Origin: UBA1952 sp965246855 | Lineage (GTDB): Bacteria; Bacteroidota; Bacteroidia; Chitinophagales; Chitinophagaceae | NCBI GenBank assembly: GCA_965246855.1 | Contig: CBDFFP010000005.1 | Coordinates: 496,001 to 560,000 of the forward strand | Direction: 5' to 3' | Length of the DNA stretch: 64,000 nucleotides | Shown: positions 56,862 through 64,000 of the stretch, one piece after another | Numbering within the stretch: position 1 is the first letter of the stretch | How the letters are laid out: each line of letters opens with the position of its first letter | Notes under the pieces: model-generated | What the model was told of the DNA's origin: nothing | The model's database searches: none | What the model saw: the letters and a program-made list of their open reading frames with translations, nothing else | Program-made: the position numbers and the translations under genes

Positions 56862-58031
56862 ATGATGCATTTACTCTTGAGAAGCGGTAAAAATTTACCG
56901 CTTTTCTGCCTCTTTTTCCTGCTTTCCTGTAGCGATAAAAAAGAAGCGAAGACCAAGAAAGACACGTCGGTAAAATCCCACCGCGTGCTGCTGATGAAGC
57001 CGGGTTCTATCACGCTTTACAAGGATTATCCCGCGACGTTGCAGGGCCAGAATGTAGTGGAAATCCGCCCGAAAATTGACGGCTTTGTGGAACAGGTTTT
57101 TGTGGATGAAGGCACGAAGGTGCGCAAAGGGCAAGCTCTTTTCCGCATCAGCAATCCACAGTTCCAGCAGGACTTGGTAACCGCGCTCGCGGGTGTCAGC
57201 AATATAGAAGCGCAGGTGGCGCAGGCGCGGTTGCAGGTTACTAAAACTCGCCCGCTCGTATCCGAAGGCATCATCAGCAAGTATCAACTTCAATCGGCAG
57301 AACTGGCGTTGCAGGCGCAGGAAGCTGCGCTGGCCGGAGCCAAAGCCGCCGTAGCGAATGCACGCACCAACGTGGGCTACACGCTTGTCAGCAGTCCGGT
57401 GGACGGCGTAGTGGGCAGCCTGCCGTTACGGCAGGGAAGTCTCGTGAGCAGCACGTCTACCACACCGCTCACCACTATTTCCAGCAGCGGAAACATCTTC
57501 GCCTACTTTGCCCAGAATGAGAAAGACCTCTTGACATTCAACCGGGATTTTTCCGGGGCTACACTTCAACAAAAGCTCTCCGCACTGCCGCCTGTTATTC
57601 TGCTTCTGGCTGACGGAACCGTGTATCCCGAAAAGGGACGGGTACAGACCGCAAGCGGACTGATTACCAACGCAACCGGCTCGGTGAATCTGCGGGCTGT
57701 TTTTCCCAACCCGCAAGGCACGCTCTTGAGCGGCGGCAGCGCCACGGTGCGCATTCCCCGCAACATGGGAAACGTGCTGCTCCTGCCACAATCTGCTACC
57801 TACGAATTGCAGGACAAACGGCTGGTGTACGTGGTGGACGGTGGGAACCGCGTGCGCAGTGTGCCGGTGGAAACACTGCCTGCCGCCAACGGAAATCTGT
57901 TTGTGGTGCAGCAGGGTCTGCAGCCTAATGACCGTGTGGTTTTGGAAGGGCTCGTTGGCCTGAAAGACAGCATGGTGATTCGCCCGGTACCGGTGGATGC
58001 CGATACTTTTTTCCACCTTTCCCAACCCTAA
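56862..58031 (+). CDS. RND efflux periplasmic adaptor (membrane fusion protein, lipoprotein)
   Basis: 389 residues from the ATG at 56862 (MMHLLLRSGKNLPLFCLFFL); an earlier in-frame start is unlikely. A lipobox (FFLLSC) attaches it to the inner membrane. The MexA/AcrA pattern is clear: YPATLQGQNVVEIRPKIDGFVEQVFVDEGT (lipoyl half 1), a helical hairpin (AQVAQARLQVTKTRPLVSEG), VGYTLVSSPVDGVVGSLPL (lipoyl half 2), beta-barrel and membrane-proximal parts. The pump gene follows after 12 nt. Confidence 0.95.
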   Translation: MMHLLLRSGKNLPLFCLFFLLSCSDKKEAKTKKDTSVKSHRVLLMKPGSITLYKDYPATLQGQNVVEIRPKIDGFVEQVFVDEGTKVRKGQALFRISNPQFQQDLVTALAGVSNIEAQVAQARLQVTKTRPLVSEGIISKYQLQSAELALQAQEAALAGAKAAVANARTNVGYTLVSSPVDGVVGSLPLRQGSLVSSTSTTPLTTISSSGNIFAYFAQNEKDLLTFNRDFSGATLQQKLSALPPVILLLADGTVYPEKGRVQTASGLITNATGSVNLRAVFPNPQGTLLSGGSATVRIPRNMGNVLLLPQSATYELQDKRLVYVVDGGNRVRSVPVETLPAANGNLFVVQQGLQPNDRVVLEGLVGLKDSMVIRPVPVDADTFFHLSQP

Positions 58032-58043
58032 AAATCTCCGGTT

Positions 58044-61000
58044 ATGACAGAACAATCGCCGGAGCAAAAGTCCGAAGGGAAGGAAAGCTTTCTCAAAATT
58101 TTTATTGACCGACCTGTACTCAGCACGGTCATTTCTATCGTGATTGTGTTGCTGGGAATTTTGGGTATCGTTTCATTGCCCATCTCGCAGTACCCCAACA
58201 TCTCGCCGCCCACGGTGCAGGTAACGGCGAACTATTCGGGCGCGAATGCAACGGCGGTTTTGAACAGCGTGATTGTGCCGTTGGAGCAGCAGATAAATGG
58301 CGTGGAAGGCATGACCTACATCTCATCTTCGGCGACCAATACGGGCACGGCGAATATCCAAGTTTTCTTCGGCGTAGGGCGAGACCCCGACCTCGCGGCG
58401 GTGGACGTACAGAACCGCGTGTCGGCGGCTCAAGCACTATTGCCGCAAGAAGTGATTAAGGCAGGCATCACAGTGCGCAAGCAGCAAACAAGCAATCTGC
58501 TGATTATGTCGCTCTACAGTGACCGGCCTGAATATGACCAGAAGTTTCTTCAGAACTACGCGCTTATCAACATCATCCCGCAGCTTCAGCGCATTAATGG
58601 CGTAGGCGGTGCTACAGTCTTTGGCTCGCCGCAAACTTATGCCATGCGCATCTGGCTGCAACCTGACAAGATGAGCGCCTATGGCCTCACGCCTGCTGAT
58701 GTGAGCGCCGCGCTAACCGCGCAAAACGTGCAGGCCGCACCCGGAAAATTTGGCGAGAACGACAACCAGACTTTCCAGTACGTTATCACCTACACCGGCC
58801 TGCTGAAAACGCCGGAAGAGTTTGAGAAAATTATCGTCAAGAGTACCGGAAACGGACAGTATCTGCGGCTGAAAGATGTTGCCCGGATTGAGCTGGGCAA
58901 GCAGACTTACACCGGCTCCATCATCACCAACGGCAAGCCGTCGGTAGGCATTGCGATTTCGCAAACGCCCGGCTCCAACGCCCGCGAGGTGATAGAGAAA
59001 AGCAAGAAAGTGATTGAGCAGGCGGCGCAGACTTTTCCGAAAGGCGTGAGTTTTCTCTACGTGGTGGACATCAATTTGTTTCTGGATGCCTCTATCAGTA
59101 AGGTGATGCACACGCTGGTGGAGTGTTTTCTATTGGTGTTTCTGGTGATTTTGATTTTCCTGCAAGACCTGCGCTCCACCATCATTCACGGCATCTCTGT
59201 TCCCGTTGCTATTACCGGAACGTTCTTCTTTCTCTACCTTTTCGGATTCAGCATCAACCTCCTAACGCTCTTCGCGCTGGTGCTGGCAATTGGGATTGTG
59301 GTGGATGACGCGATTGTAGTGGTGGAAGCCGTTCACGCCAAGCTGGAATCGGGTTACACATCGCCGCGCCGCGCCGCGATTGACGCGATGGGCGAGATTT
59401 CGGCGGCCATTGTTTCCATCACGCTCGTCATGGCTTCGGTGTTTTTGCCGGTAACGTTTATCGGCGGCTCGGTGGGCGTTTTCTACAAACAATTCGGCAT
59501 CACGCTGGCCATCGCGATTATCCTTTCGGCTATCAACGCGCTCACGCTGAGTCCAGCGCTGGCTGCCGTTTTCCTACGTCCGCCGACGACGGAAGAACCC
59601 ACCGGAAAGCGCACGCTCTTACAGCGTTTCCGCGTCAGCTTCAACACGTCTTACGAGGGACTTACGGAGAAATACATTCGCGTGGTGCGCCGCATCAGTC
59701 GGCGGTGGTGGCTGGTGTTGTTAATCGTTGCGGGCTTTGGGGGACTGTATTGGGGACTGGCAAAAAACACGCCTTCTTCCTTTGTTCCGGCAGAAGATAT
59801 GGGGACGGTGTACGTGAACGTGAGCCTTCCACCCGCCTCTACGATGGAGCGCGTACTGGCCGTGAATAAGCAGATAGACTCTATTGCGCGGCGCATTCCG
59901 GAAGTGCAGTTTTCCATGATTACGCTGGGACAGAATTTCATTGCCGGAAGTGGCGCGTCGTATGGAATGGTGGTGCTGCGCCTGGTGCCGTGGGACAAGC
60001 GTCCGCACATGAGTATAGAGCAGTTAGTGGACACACTGCGTCGCAGAACGGGTGGCATCCGCGAGGGCGCAATCACTTTTATGCCGCAGCCTACAATTAC
60101 GGGTTTTGGGAACAGCGGCGGCTTTACGTTTCAACTTCAAGACCGCGCAGCGCACACGCCGGAGGAATTTTACAAGGTCGGGCAGAATTTCTTGAGCGCC
60201 TTGCAGAAGCGCCCGGAAATTCAATATGCGGCCACTTCTTACAATCCCAATTTTCCGCAGTATCTCCTCAGCGTAAACGTGGCGAAATGCGCAGACGCGG
60301 GCTTGCAGGTAACAGACGTACTCAGCACAATGCAGGTATTTTTCGGCTCTTCCTACGTGAGTAATTTCAACCGCTTCGGCCAGCAATACCAGGTGATTTT
60401 GCAAGCCGATACCGCTTATCGCGCAAGTGTAGAAAGGTTGGGTACTATCATGGTGCGCACGGCGAGCGGCGCGATGGCGCCGATAACAGAATTCATCACG
60501 CTTACCCGCGTCTTTGGGCCGGAATCGGTAACGCGTTTTAACCTCTACAGTTCTATGTCGGTGAGTGGCTCGCCCAACGACGGTTACAGTACGGGCCAAG
60601 CACTCCAAGCTATCCGCGAAACGGCGACGCAGACTTTGCCGCAGGGTTACAGCTTTGAGTATTCGGGCATCAGCCGCGAAGAGCAAAGCGCGGGTTCGCA
60701 AACAACGGCCATCTTCCTGTTGTGCCTCGCTTTCGTTTATCTGCTCCTCTGCGCTTTATACGAGAGTTATATCCTGCCATTGGCGGTGCTTTTGTCTCTG
60801 CCGGTAGGACTTTCCGGCGTGTTTGTTTTTGCAAAAATCTTTGGGCAGGACAACAATATCTACATGCAGATTTCGCTGATTATGCTCATTGGTTTGCTGG
60901 CGAAAAACGCGATTCTGATGGTGGAGTTTTCGTTGGAGCGCCGCCGGGAAGGAATGCCTCTTTTGGAAAGTGCGTTGGAAGGCGCGCGGGTTCGCTTGCG

Positions 61001-61247
61001 GCCTATCCTGATGACTTCGCTGGCTTTTATCTGCGGCTTGCTGCCGTTGCTTTTTTCCGGCGGCGTAGGTGCGCGCGGCGACAAGGCAATTGGCGCGGGC
61101 GCGATTGGCGGCATGGTGTTCGGCACGTTCTTGGGCGTGTTTGTGATTCCGGGATTGTACTTTCTTTTTCAGGGATTGCAGGAGCGTTTGCGAGGAAAGG
61201 GAAAAGAACCAAAAGCCAGTATCCAGAAGCCACACGTTGATGCCTGA
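58044..61247 (+). CDS. RND efflux permease, HAE1 (AcrB-like) family
   Basis: 1067 residues, full-length AcrB type. TM1 is followed by GIVSLPISQYPNISPPTVQV; the proton-relay Asp pair is in LAIGIVVDDAIVVVEAV; other signatures are PLEQQINGVEGMTYISS and LIGLLAKNAILMVEFSLERR. It is a proton-driven trimeric exporter of the inner membrane, working with the adaptor and TolC-type channel encoded beside it. Substrates such as drugs, detergents or dyes cannot be told from sequence. Confidence 0.97.
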   Translation: MTEQSPEQKSEGKESFLKIFIDRPVLSTVISIVIVLLGILGIVSLPISQYPNISPPTVQVTANYSGANATAVLNSVIVPLEQQINGVEGMTYISSSATNTGTANIQVFFGVGRDPDLAAVDVQNRVSAAQALLPQEVIKAGITVRKQQTSNLLIMSLYSDRPEYDQKFLQNYALINIIPQLQRINGVGGATVFGSPQTYAMRIWLQPDKMSAYGLTPADVSAALTAQNVQAAPGKFGENDNQTFQYVITYTGLLKTPEEFEKIIVKSTGNGQYLRLKDVARIELGKQTYTGSIITNGKPSVGIAISQTPGSNAREVIEKSKKVIEQAAQTFPKGVSFLYVVDINLFLDASISKVMHTLVECFLLVFLVILIFLQDLRSTIIHGISVPVAITGTFFFLYLFGFSINLLTLFALVLAIGIVVDDAIVVVEAVHAKLESGYTSPRRAAIDAMGEISAAIVSITLVMASVFLPVTFIGGSVGVFYKQFGITLAIAIILSAINALTLSPALAAVFLRPPTTEEPTGKRTLLQRFRVSFNTSYEGLTEKYIRVVRRISRRWWLVLLIVAGFGGLYWGLAKNTPSSFVPAEDMGTVYVNVSLPPASTMERVLAVNKQIDSIARRIPEVQFSMITLGQNFIAGSGASYGMVVLRLVPWDKRPHMSIEQLVDTLRRRTGGIREGAITFMPQPTITGFGNSGGFTFQLQDRAAHTPEEFYKVGQNFLSALQKRPEIQYAATSYNPNFPQYLLSVNVAKCADAGLQVTDVLSTMQVFFGSSYVSNFNRFGQQYQVILQADTAYRASVERLGTIMVRTASGAMAPITEFITLTRVFGPESVTRFNLYSSMSVSGSPNDGYSTGQALQAIRETATQTLPQGYSFEYSGISREEQSAGSQTTAIFLLCLAFVYLLLCALYESYILPLAVLLSLPVGLSGVFVFAKIFGQDNNIYMQISLIMLIGLLAKNAILMVEFSLERRREGMPLLESALEGARVRLRPILMTSLAFICGLLPLLFSGGVGARGDKAIGAGAIGGMVFGTFLGVFVIPGLYFLFQGLQERLRGKGKEPKASIQKPHVDA

Positions 61248-61270
61248 GACAACATTTTTTATCGGAAATC

Positions 61271-61335
61271 TTTTGTCACCCTAAAAGGACCTTAACGGAT
61301 GCAAGCCGACAAGATCCCGTTCCGGGATGACAAAA
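61271..61335. repeat. Interspersed element, copy of 30227-30291
   Basis: Core CTTAACGGATGCAAGCCGAC with AAGATCCC; ends TTTTGTCACC and GGGATGACAAAAT. It lies between the pump and outer-membrane factor genes of the efflux operon. Confidence 0.7.
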
Positions 61336-61411
61336 TATTATTGCCGAAACACCGCTGCTTACTGCGATTTTACAGACCCGCTCAATCCCCATGAAACATG
61401 ACCCATGGAAC

Positions 61412-62806
61412 ATGAAACATAGCCTTCTCTTTCTCCTTCTTCTCACCTCCTGCGGCATTTTCCACAAATACCGCCGCCCCGATGCGCTGCCGCGCGAAGG
61501 CACACTTTTTCGCGGAGTGACAGGAACAGATACGCAGACGCTGGCCGCGATTCCGTGGCAACAATTTTTCCCCGACCCGCAGCTACAATCGCTTATCCGC
61601 CGGGGACTGGACAGCAATCTGAATCTGCGGATTGCCCGTTCCCGCATAGAGGCCGCGCAGGCAACACTGTTGCAAAGTCGGTTGGCTTTCCTGCCTTCGC
61701 TGACCGTAAATCCCGAAGTGCGCCGCGCGCGTGGTTCGCTGGCGCAGATACGGGCGCAGAATCCCAATGTTACTTTTCAGCCTGCGGATTATACGCTTTA
61801 CAGCTTGCTGGGAACGGCGAGTTGGGAAGTGGATATCTGGGGAAGATTGCGCAGTGCGCGTCGTGCTGCATTGGCTGCGCTCTTGCAAACCGATGCCGCC
61901 CGGCTGGCCGTGCAAACACAGTTAATCGCCGACATTGCCAACAACTATTTCGCGCTGCAGGCCTACGACGACCAGTTGCGCATCACGCAGACCACGATTG
62001 AAAACCGGCGGGATTTTCTCCGGATTGTAAGAGTGCTGAAAGAAGCCGGAACGCTCACCGGAGCCGACATTGCGCAGAGCGAGGCGAACCTGTATTTCGC
62101 CGAGGCGTCGCTGCCTCAAATCAAGCGCAGCATCCGCGAAACGGAGAACGCGCTTTCTATTCTTTTGGCTCTTCCACCCGACACAATTTACCGCGCGCCG
62201 CTGGCGTTGCAAAGCTTCCATGAAACGTGGGCCGTGGGTATTCCGGCGCAACTTCTTTCTAACCGCCCTGACGTGTTGGGCGCGGAATACGCGCTACGCA
62301 ATGCTTTTGAACTGACCAATGTGGCGCGCGCGGCTTTCTATCCACAACTGACACTGTCAGCGACAGGTGGTTTTGCGACGGCGAATACGGTGGCTAACTT
62401 CTTCAACCAAACGCTGTACGGTGCAATCTTCACCAACCTCACTTCGCCCCTTTTCAACCGGGGCATTGCGCGGCAGCAGTACCGCCTTGCGCAGGCCCAG
62501 CAGGAACAGGTTTTCCTCCAATTCCGAAACGTGGTTTTGACAGCAGGGCAGGAAGTCAGCAACGCTTTGTTTGCCGGCCAAATGGCGGTGGAACAGGCCG
62601 CTGCCCGCAACCGGCAAATTGAGGCGCTGAACCGCGCGGTGGACTATACACGGAAATTGTTGGACTACACACCAACGACGAGCTACACCGACGTATTGCT
62701 GGCGGAACAAAACCTTTTGACAGCCCAACTTAACGGCGTAAACGACACGCTGCAATACCTGCAATCGCGGGTGAATCTGTATCGTGCGCTCGGTGGTGGG
62801 AAGTAG
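61412..62806 (+). CDS. RND outer-membrane channel (TolC/NodT family lipoprotein)
   Basis: 464 residues from the ATG at 61412 (MKHSLLFLLLLTSCGIFHKY), which gives a clean lipobox; an ATG seven codons upstream (61391) is in a repeated CATGAAACATG word. NodT-type features: DPQLQSLIRRGLDSNLNLRIARSRIEAAQA, SLLGTASWEVDIWGRLRSARRAA, SRPDVLGAEYALR-like (here SNRPDVLGAEYAL), and a closing helical repeat (AALNRAVDYTRKLLDYTPTTSY-type). It completes the tripartite pump after a 165-nt gap. Confidence 0.95.
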   Translation: MKHSLLFLLLLTSCGIFHKYRRPDALPREGTLFRGVTGTDTQTLAAIPWQQFFPDPQLQSLIRRGLDSNLNLRIARSRIEAAQATLLQSRLAFLPSLTVNPEVRRARGSLAQIRAQNPNVTFQPADYTLYSLLGTASWEVDIWGRLRSARRAALAALLQTDAARLAVQTQLIADIANNYFALQAYDDQLRITQTTIENRRDFLRIVRVLKEAGTLTGADIAQSEANLYFAEASLPQIKRSIRETENALSILLALPPDTIYRAPLALQSFHETWAVGIPAQLLSNRPDVLGAEYALRNAFELTNVARAAFYPQLTLSATGGFATANTVANFFNQTLYGAIFTNLTSPLFNRGIARQQYRLAQAQQEQVFLQFRNVVLTAGQEVSNALFAGQMAVEQAAARNRQIEALNRAVDYTRKLLDYTPTTSYTDVLLAEQNLLTAQLNGVNDTLQYLQSRVNLYRALGGGK

Positions 62807-62964
62807 TCTAAAAAACTGCCGGAGCGTGATTGAGATTTGGGTAATAACAGAACAACCGGGGGCAAGAAGAATTAGAAACGGCGCTTGCACACATGAAACA
62901 TGAAACATGGAACATGACCCTCGCCCTATCTTCGCGGCTTAAACTACTCAAGACTTTTAAAGGA

Positions 62965-63315
62965 ATGAACACGTCCACCATTCAGATTGAAGTGACCCGC
63001 GACGACAGCCAGATGATCAGCGATATCCGCTGGATAGCGCCCGACGGCGGGGTAGATGCTTATCAGGAATCCAAGTCGGCTTTTCTCGGTCTTTGGGACG
63101 GCGCAGCCCGCGAGTGTTTGCGTATTGACCTGTGGACGGGCAAGATGATGGTGGACGAAATGAACGATTTCATGTTCCAAAGCCTGATGGGCATGGCCGA
63201 TACTTTTGCCCGCGCGACGCGCAACGTAGCACTTGCCGAAGAGCTAAAAGGCTTTGCCCGCGAGTTCCACCGTAAAGCCATTGAGGCATTGGACGCGGAA
63301 AATGCGGCTTCCTGA
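62965..63315 (+). CDS. gldC: Gliding motility protein GldC
   Basis: 116 residues from the ATG at 62965 (MNTSTIQIEVTRDDSQ). It matches GldC: DIRWIAPDGG, the LRIDLWTGKMMVDEMNDFMFQ core and SLMGMADTFARATRNVALAEEL. GldC is a soluble protein linked to gliding in Flavobacterium, but gldC is also conserved in non-gliders. A -7-like TATCTTCG lies about 30 nt upstream. A strong terminator follows. Confidence 0.95.
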   Translation: MNTSTIQIEVTRDDSQMISDIRWIAPDGGVDAYQESKSAFLGLWDGAARECLRIDLWTGKMMVDEMNDFMFQSLMGMADTFARATRNVALAEELKGFAREFHRKAIEALDAENAAS

Positions 63316-63330
63316 TTTCCTTAAAAAGAC

Positions 63331-63364
63331 AAAAGGCCCGACGCGAAAAACGCCGGGCCTTTTG
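63331..63364 (+). terminator. Rho-independent terminator of gldC
   Basis: AAAAGGCCCG(ACG) / CGCCGGGCCTTTT stem with a T-run, 15 nt after the gldC stop. Confidence 0.85.
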
Positions 63365-63385
63365 TTGTGTCTATAAAACTTTTTT

Positions 63386-63580
63386 TTACTCGCCGGCGCG
63401 TTTCGTTTGCGGTAGGTCTTCTAACGGCGCGTCTTTGCGAAGCTTGTGTTTGTCTTCTTCGTCAGAAGAGATGCTCTTCTTCAGGCATTCAAAAACGTTA
63501 CCGGAAATTTCGGCTTCCTGCGGGTCGGTGGCGGCGGTGGGGCGTTCCGGATTCTGGTCTTGTGGGTGTGGCGTGTTCAT
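63386..63580 (-). CDS. Small acidic hypothetical protein
   Basis: 64 residues (MNTPHPQDQNPERPTAATDP). It is hydrophilic, with an acidic centre (SISSDEEDKHKLRKDAPLED), and probably disordered. No family or partner was recognised. It lies between gldC and the YtxH-like gene on the minus strand. Confidence 0.5.
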   Translation of the reverse strand: MNTPHPQDQNPERPTAATDPQEAEISGNVFECLKKSISSDEEDKHKLRKDAPLEDLPQTKRAGE

Positions 63581-63617
63581 AACGAAAACGGGGTTTAAAA
63601 AATTATCGAAAAAAGGA

Positions 63618-63660
63618 AAGACAGGTTCCGGAAAAAATCTTCCCGGAAACCTGTCTTTTT
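63618..63660 (-). terminator. Terminator downstream of the YtxH-like gene
   Basis: AAAGACAGGTTCCGG and CCGGAAACCTGTCTTT form a near-perfect stem, with T and A runs outside; it lies 51 nt after the YtxH-like stop. Confidence 0.8.
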
Positions 63661-63711
63661 ATAAAAACAGCGCCCGCTTTCTGAAAGCGTTTGCCGGTAA
63701 AAGAAGCGTTC

Positions 63712-64000
63712 TTAGGAAAGCTGCTCTTTGGTTTGCTTGTACAGCTTTTTGCCGCGCTCCTCACCCGCTTCTTTTGCGTCGGCGAAACGGTCGTGCAACT
63801 CGTCGGTCAGGTGTTCCACTTCCTTCATGAAGCGTTTTTTCAGCGAGGCCAGCTTGTCGCCCGCGCCTTCGCGCCAGTCGCCGAAATCATCGCCCAAGTC
63901 TTCCGCTTTGGATTTGGCGGCTTTGCGAACTTTCTTGCCTTTTTCAGTGGTGAAGAGTAGCACGGCAGCGGCGCCGAGGGCCAGCAATGCAAGGGCTTTT
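63712..64000 (-). CDS. YtxH-like protein, 5' end outside the window
   Basis: At least 96 residues; the start is beyond position 64000 because the frame is open to the edge (KALALLALGAAAVLLFTTEKG). One hydrophobic segment is followed by a charged helical region (KKVRKAAKSKAEDLGDDFGDWREGAGDKL), as in YtxH stress-related membrane proteins. The role in Bacteroidota is not known. Confidence 0.7.
   Translation of the reverse strand, partial: KALALLALGAAAVLLFTTEKGKKVRKAAKSKAEDLGDDFGDWREGAGDKLASLKKRFMKEVEHLTDELHDRFADAKEAGEERGKKLYKQTKEQLS

Overview
The window is chromosomal DNA from a member of the Bacteroidota, most likely a Chitinophagaceae-like lineage of medium GC content. The evidence is the gliding protein GldC, two genes with type IX secretion (T9SS) C-terminal sorting domains, a DUF5686 outer-membrane protein, two DUF6261 proteins, a fused sugar-kinase/RapZ protein, the small AURKAIP1/COX24-type basic protein, and promoters with the Bacteroidota -7 element TAnnTTTG. 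No tRNA, rRNA, prophage, plasmid gene or CRISPR array was recognised.

Layout. 1-9.2 kb: NYN-LOTUS nuclease-like gene, three acetyltransferases, nadK, folB, a serine hydrolase and purL. 9.3-14 kb is a repeat-rich accessory stretch: a DUF6261 gene with a 42-bp tandem array upstream, a decayed T9SS gene, an REP-associated tyrosine transposase (RAYT) among its REP palindromes, and an MbnH/MbnP copper-protein pair. 14-22 kb: glyS, alkA, a stub of an endonuclease III relative, a TlpA-like lipoprotein, ahcY divergent from an Lrp regulator, and clpX followed by a 58-codon gene. 22-25.5 kb: two GT-C-like membrane proteins. 25.7-32.3 kb: a DUF5686 protein, a TIGR02757 protein and three tandem secreted paralogs, one frameshifted. 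32.8-41.9 kb: the lpxH/sixA/kinase-RapZ operon, RNase G, HU, rfaE2 with a flippase-like gene, and panD. 42-48.4 kb: a giant T9SS-exported protein and the second DUF6261 gene with its own array. 48.4-56.7 kb: rpsF-rpsR-rplI, aat, TPR genes, a PAS histidine kinase and a Kir-type channel. 56.8-62.8 kb: a tripartite RND efflux operon. 62.9-64 kb: gldC and a YtxH-like gene cut by the window end.

The genes are mostly ordinary; the unusual content lies between them. There are at least six families of short palindromic or inverted repeats, three arrays with an exact 21-bp (or 2 x 21) period, and one 41-bp array. The most notable observations are: (1) both DUF6261 paralogs carry a roughly 41-42 bp tandem array that ends 98-99 nt before the start codon, just upstream of a good -7 element; (2) REP palindromes begin with GTAG, the tetranucleotide recognised by RAYT enzymes, and in five genes the TAG of that GTAG is the stop codon; (3) a RAYT gene sits inside its REP cluster. 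Several genes have the -7 element only 4-9 nt before the start codon, which suggests leaderless or near-leaderless mRNAs.
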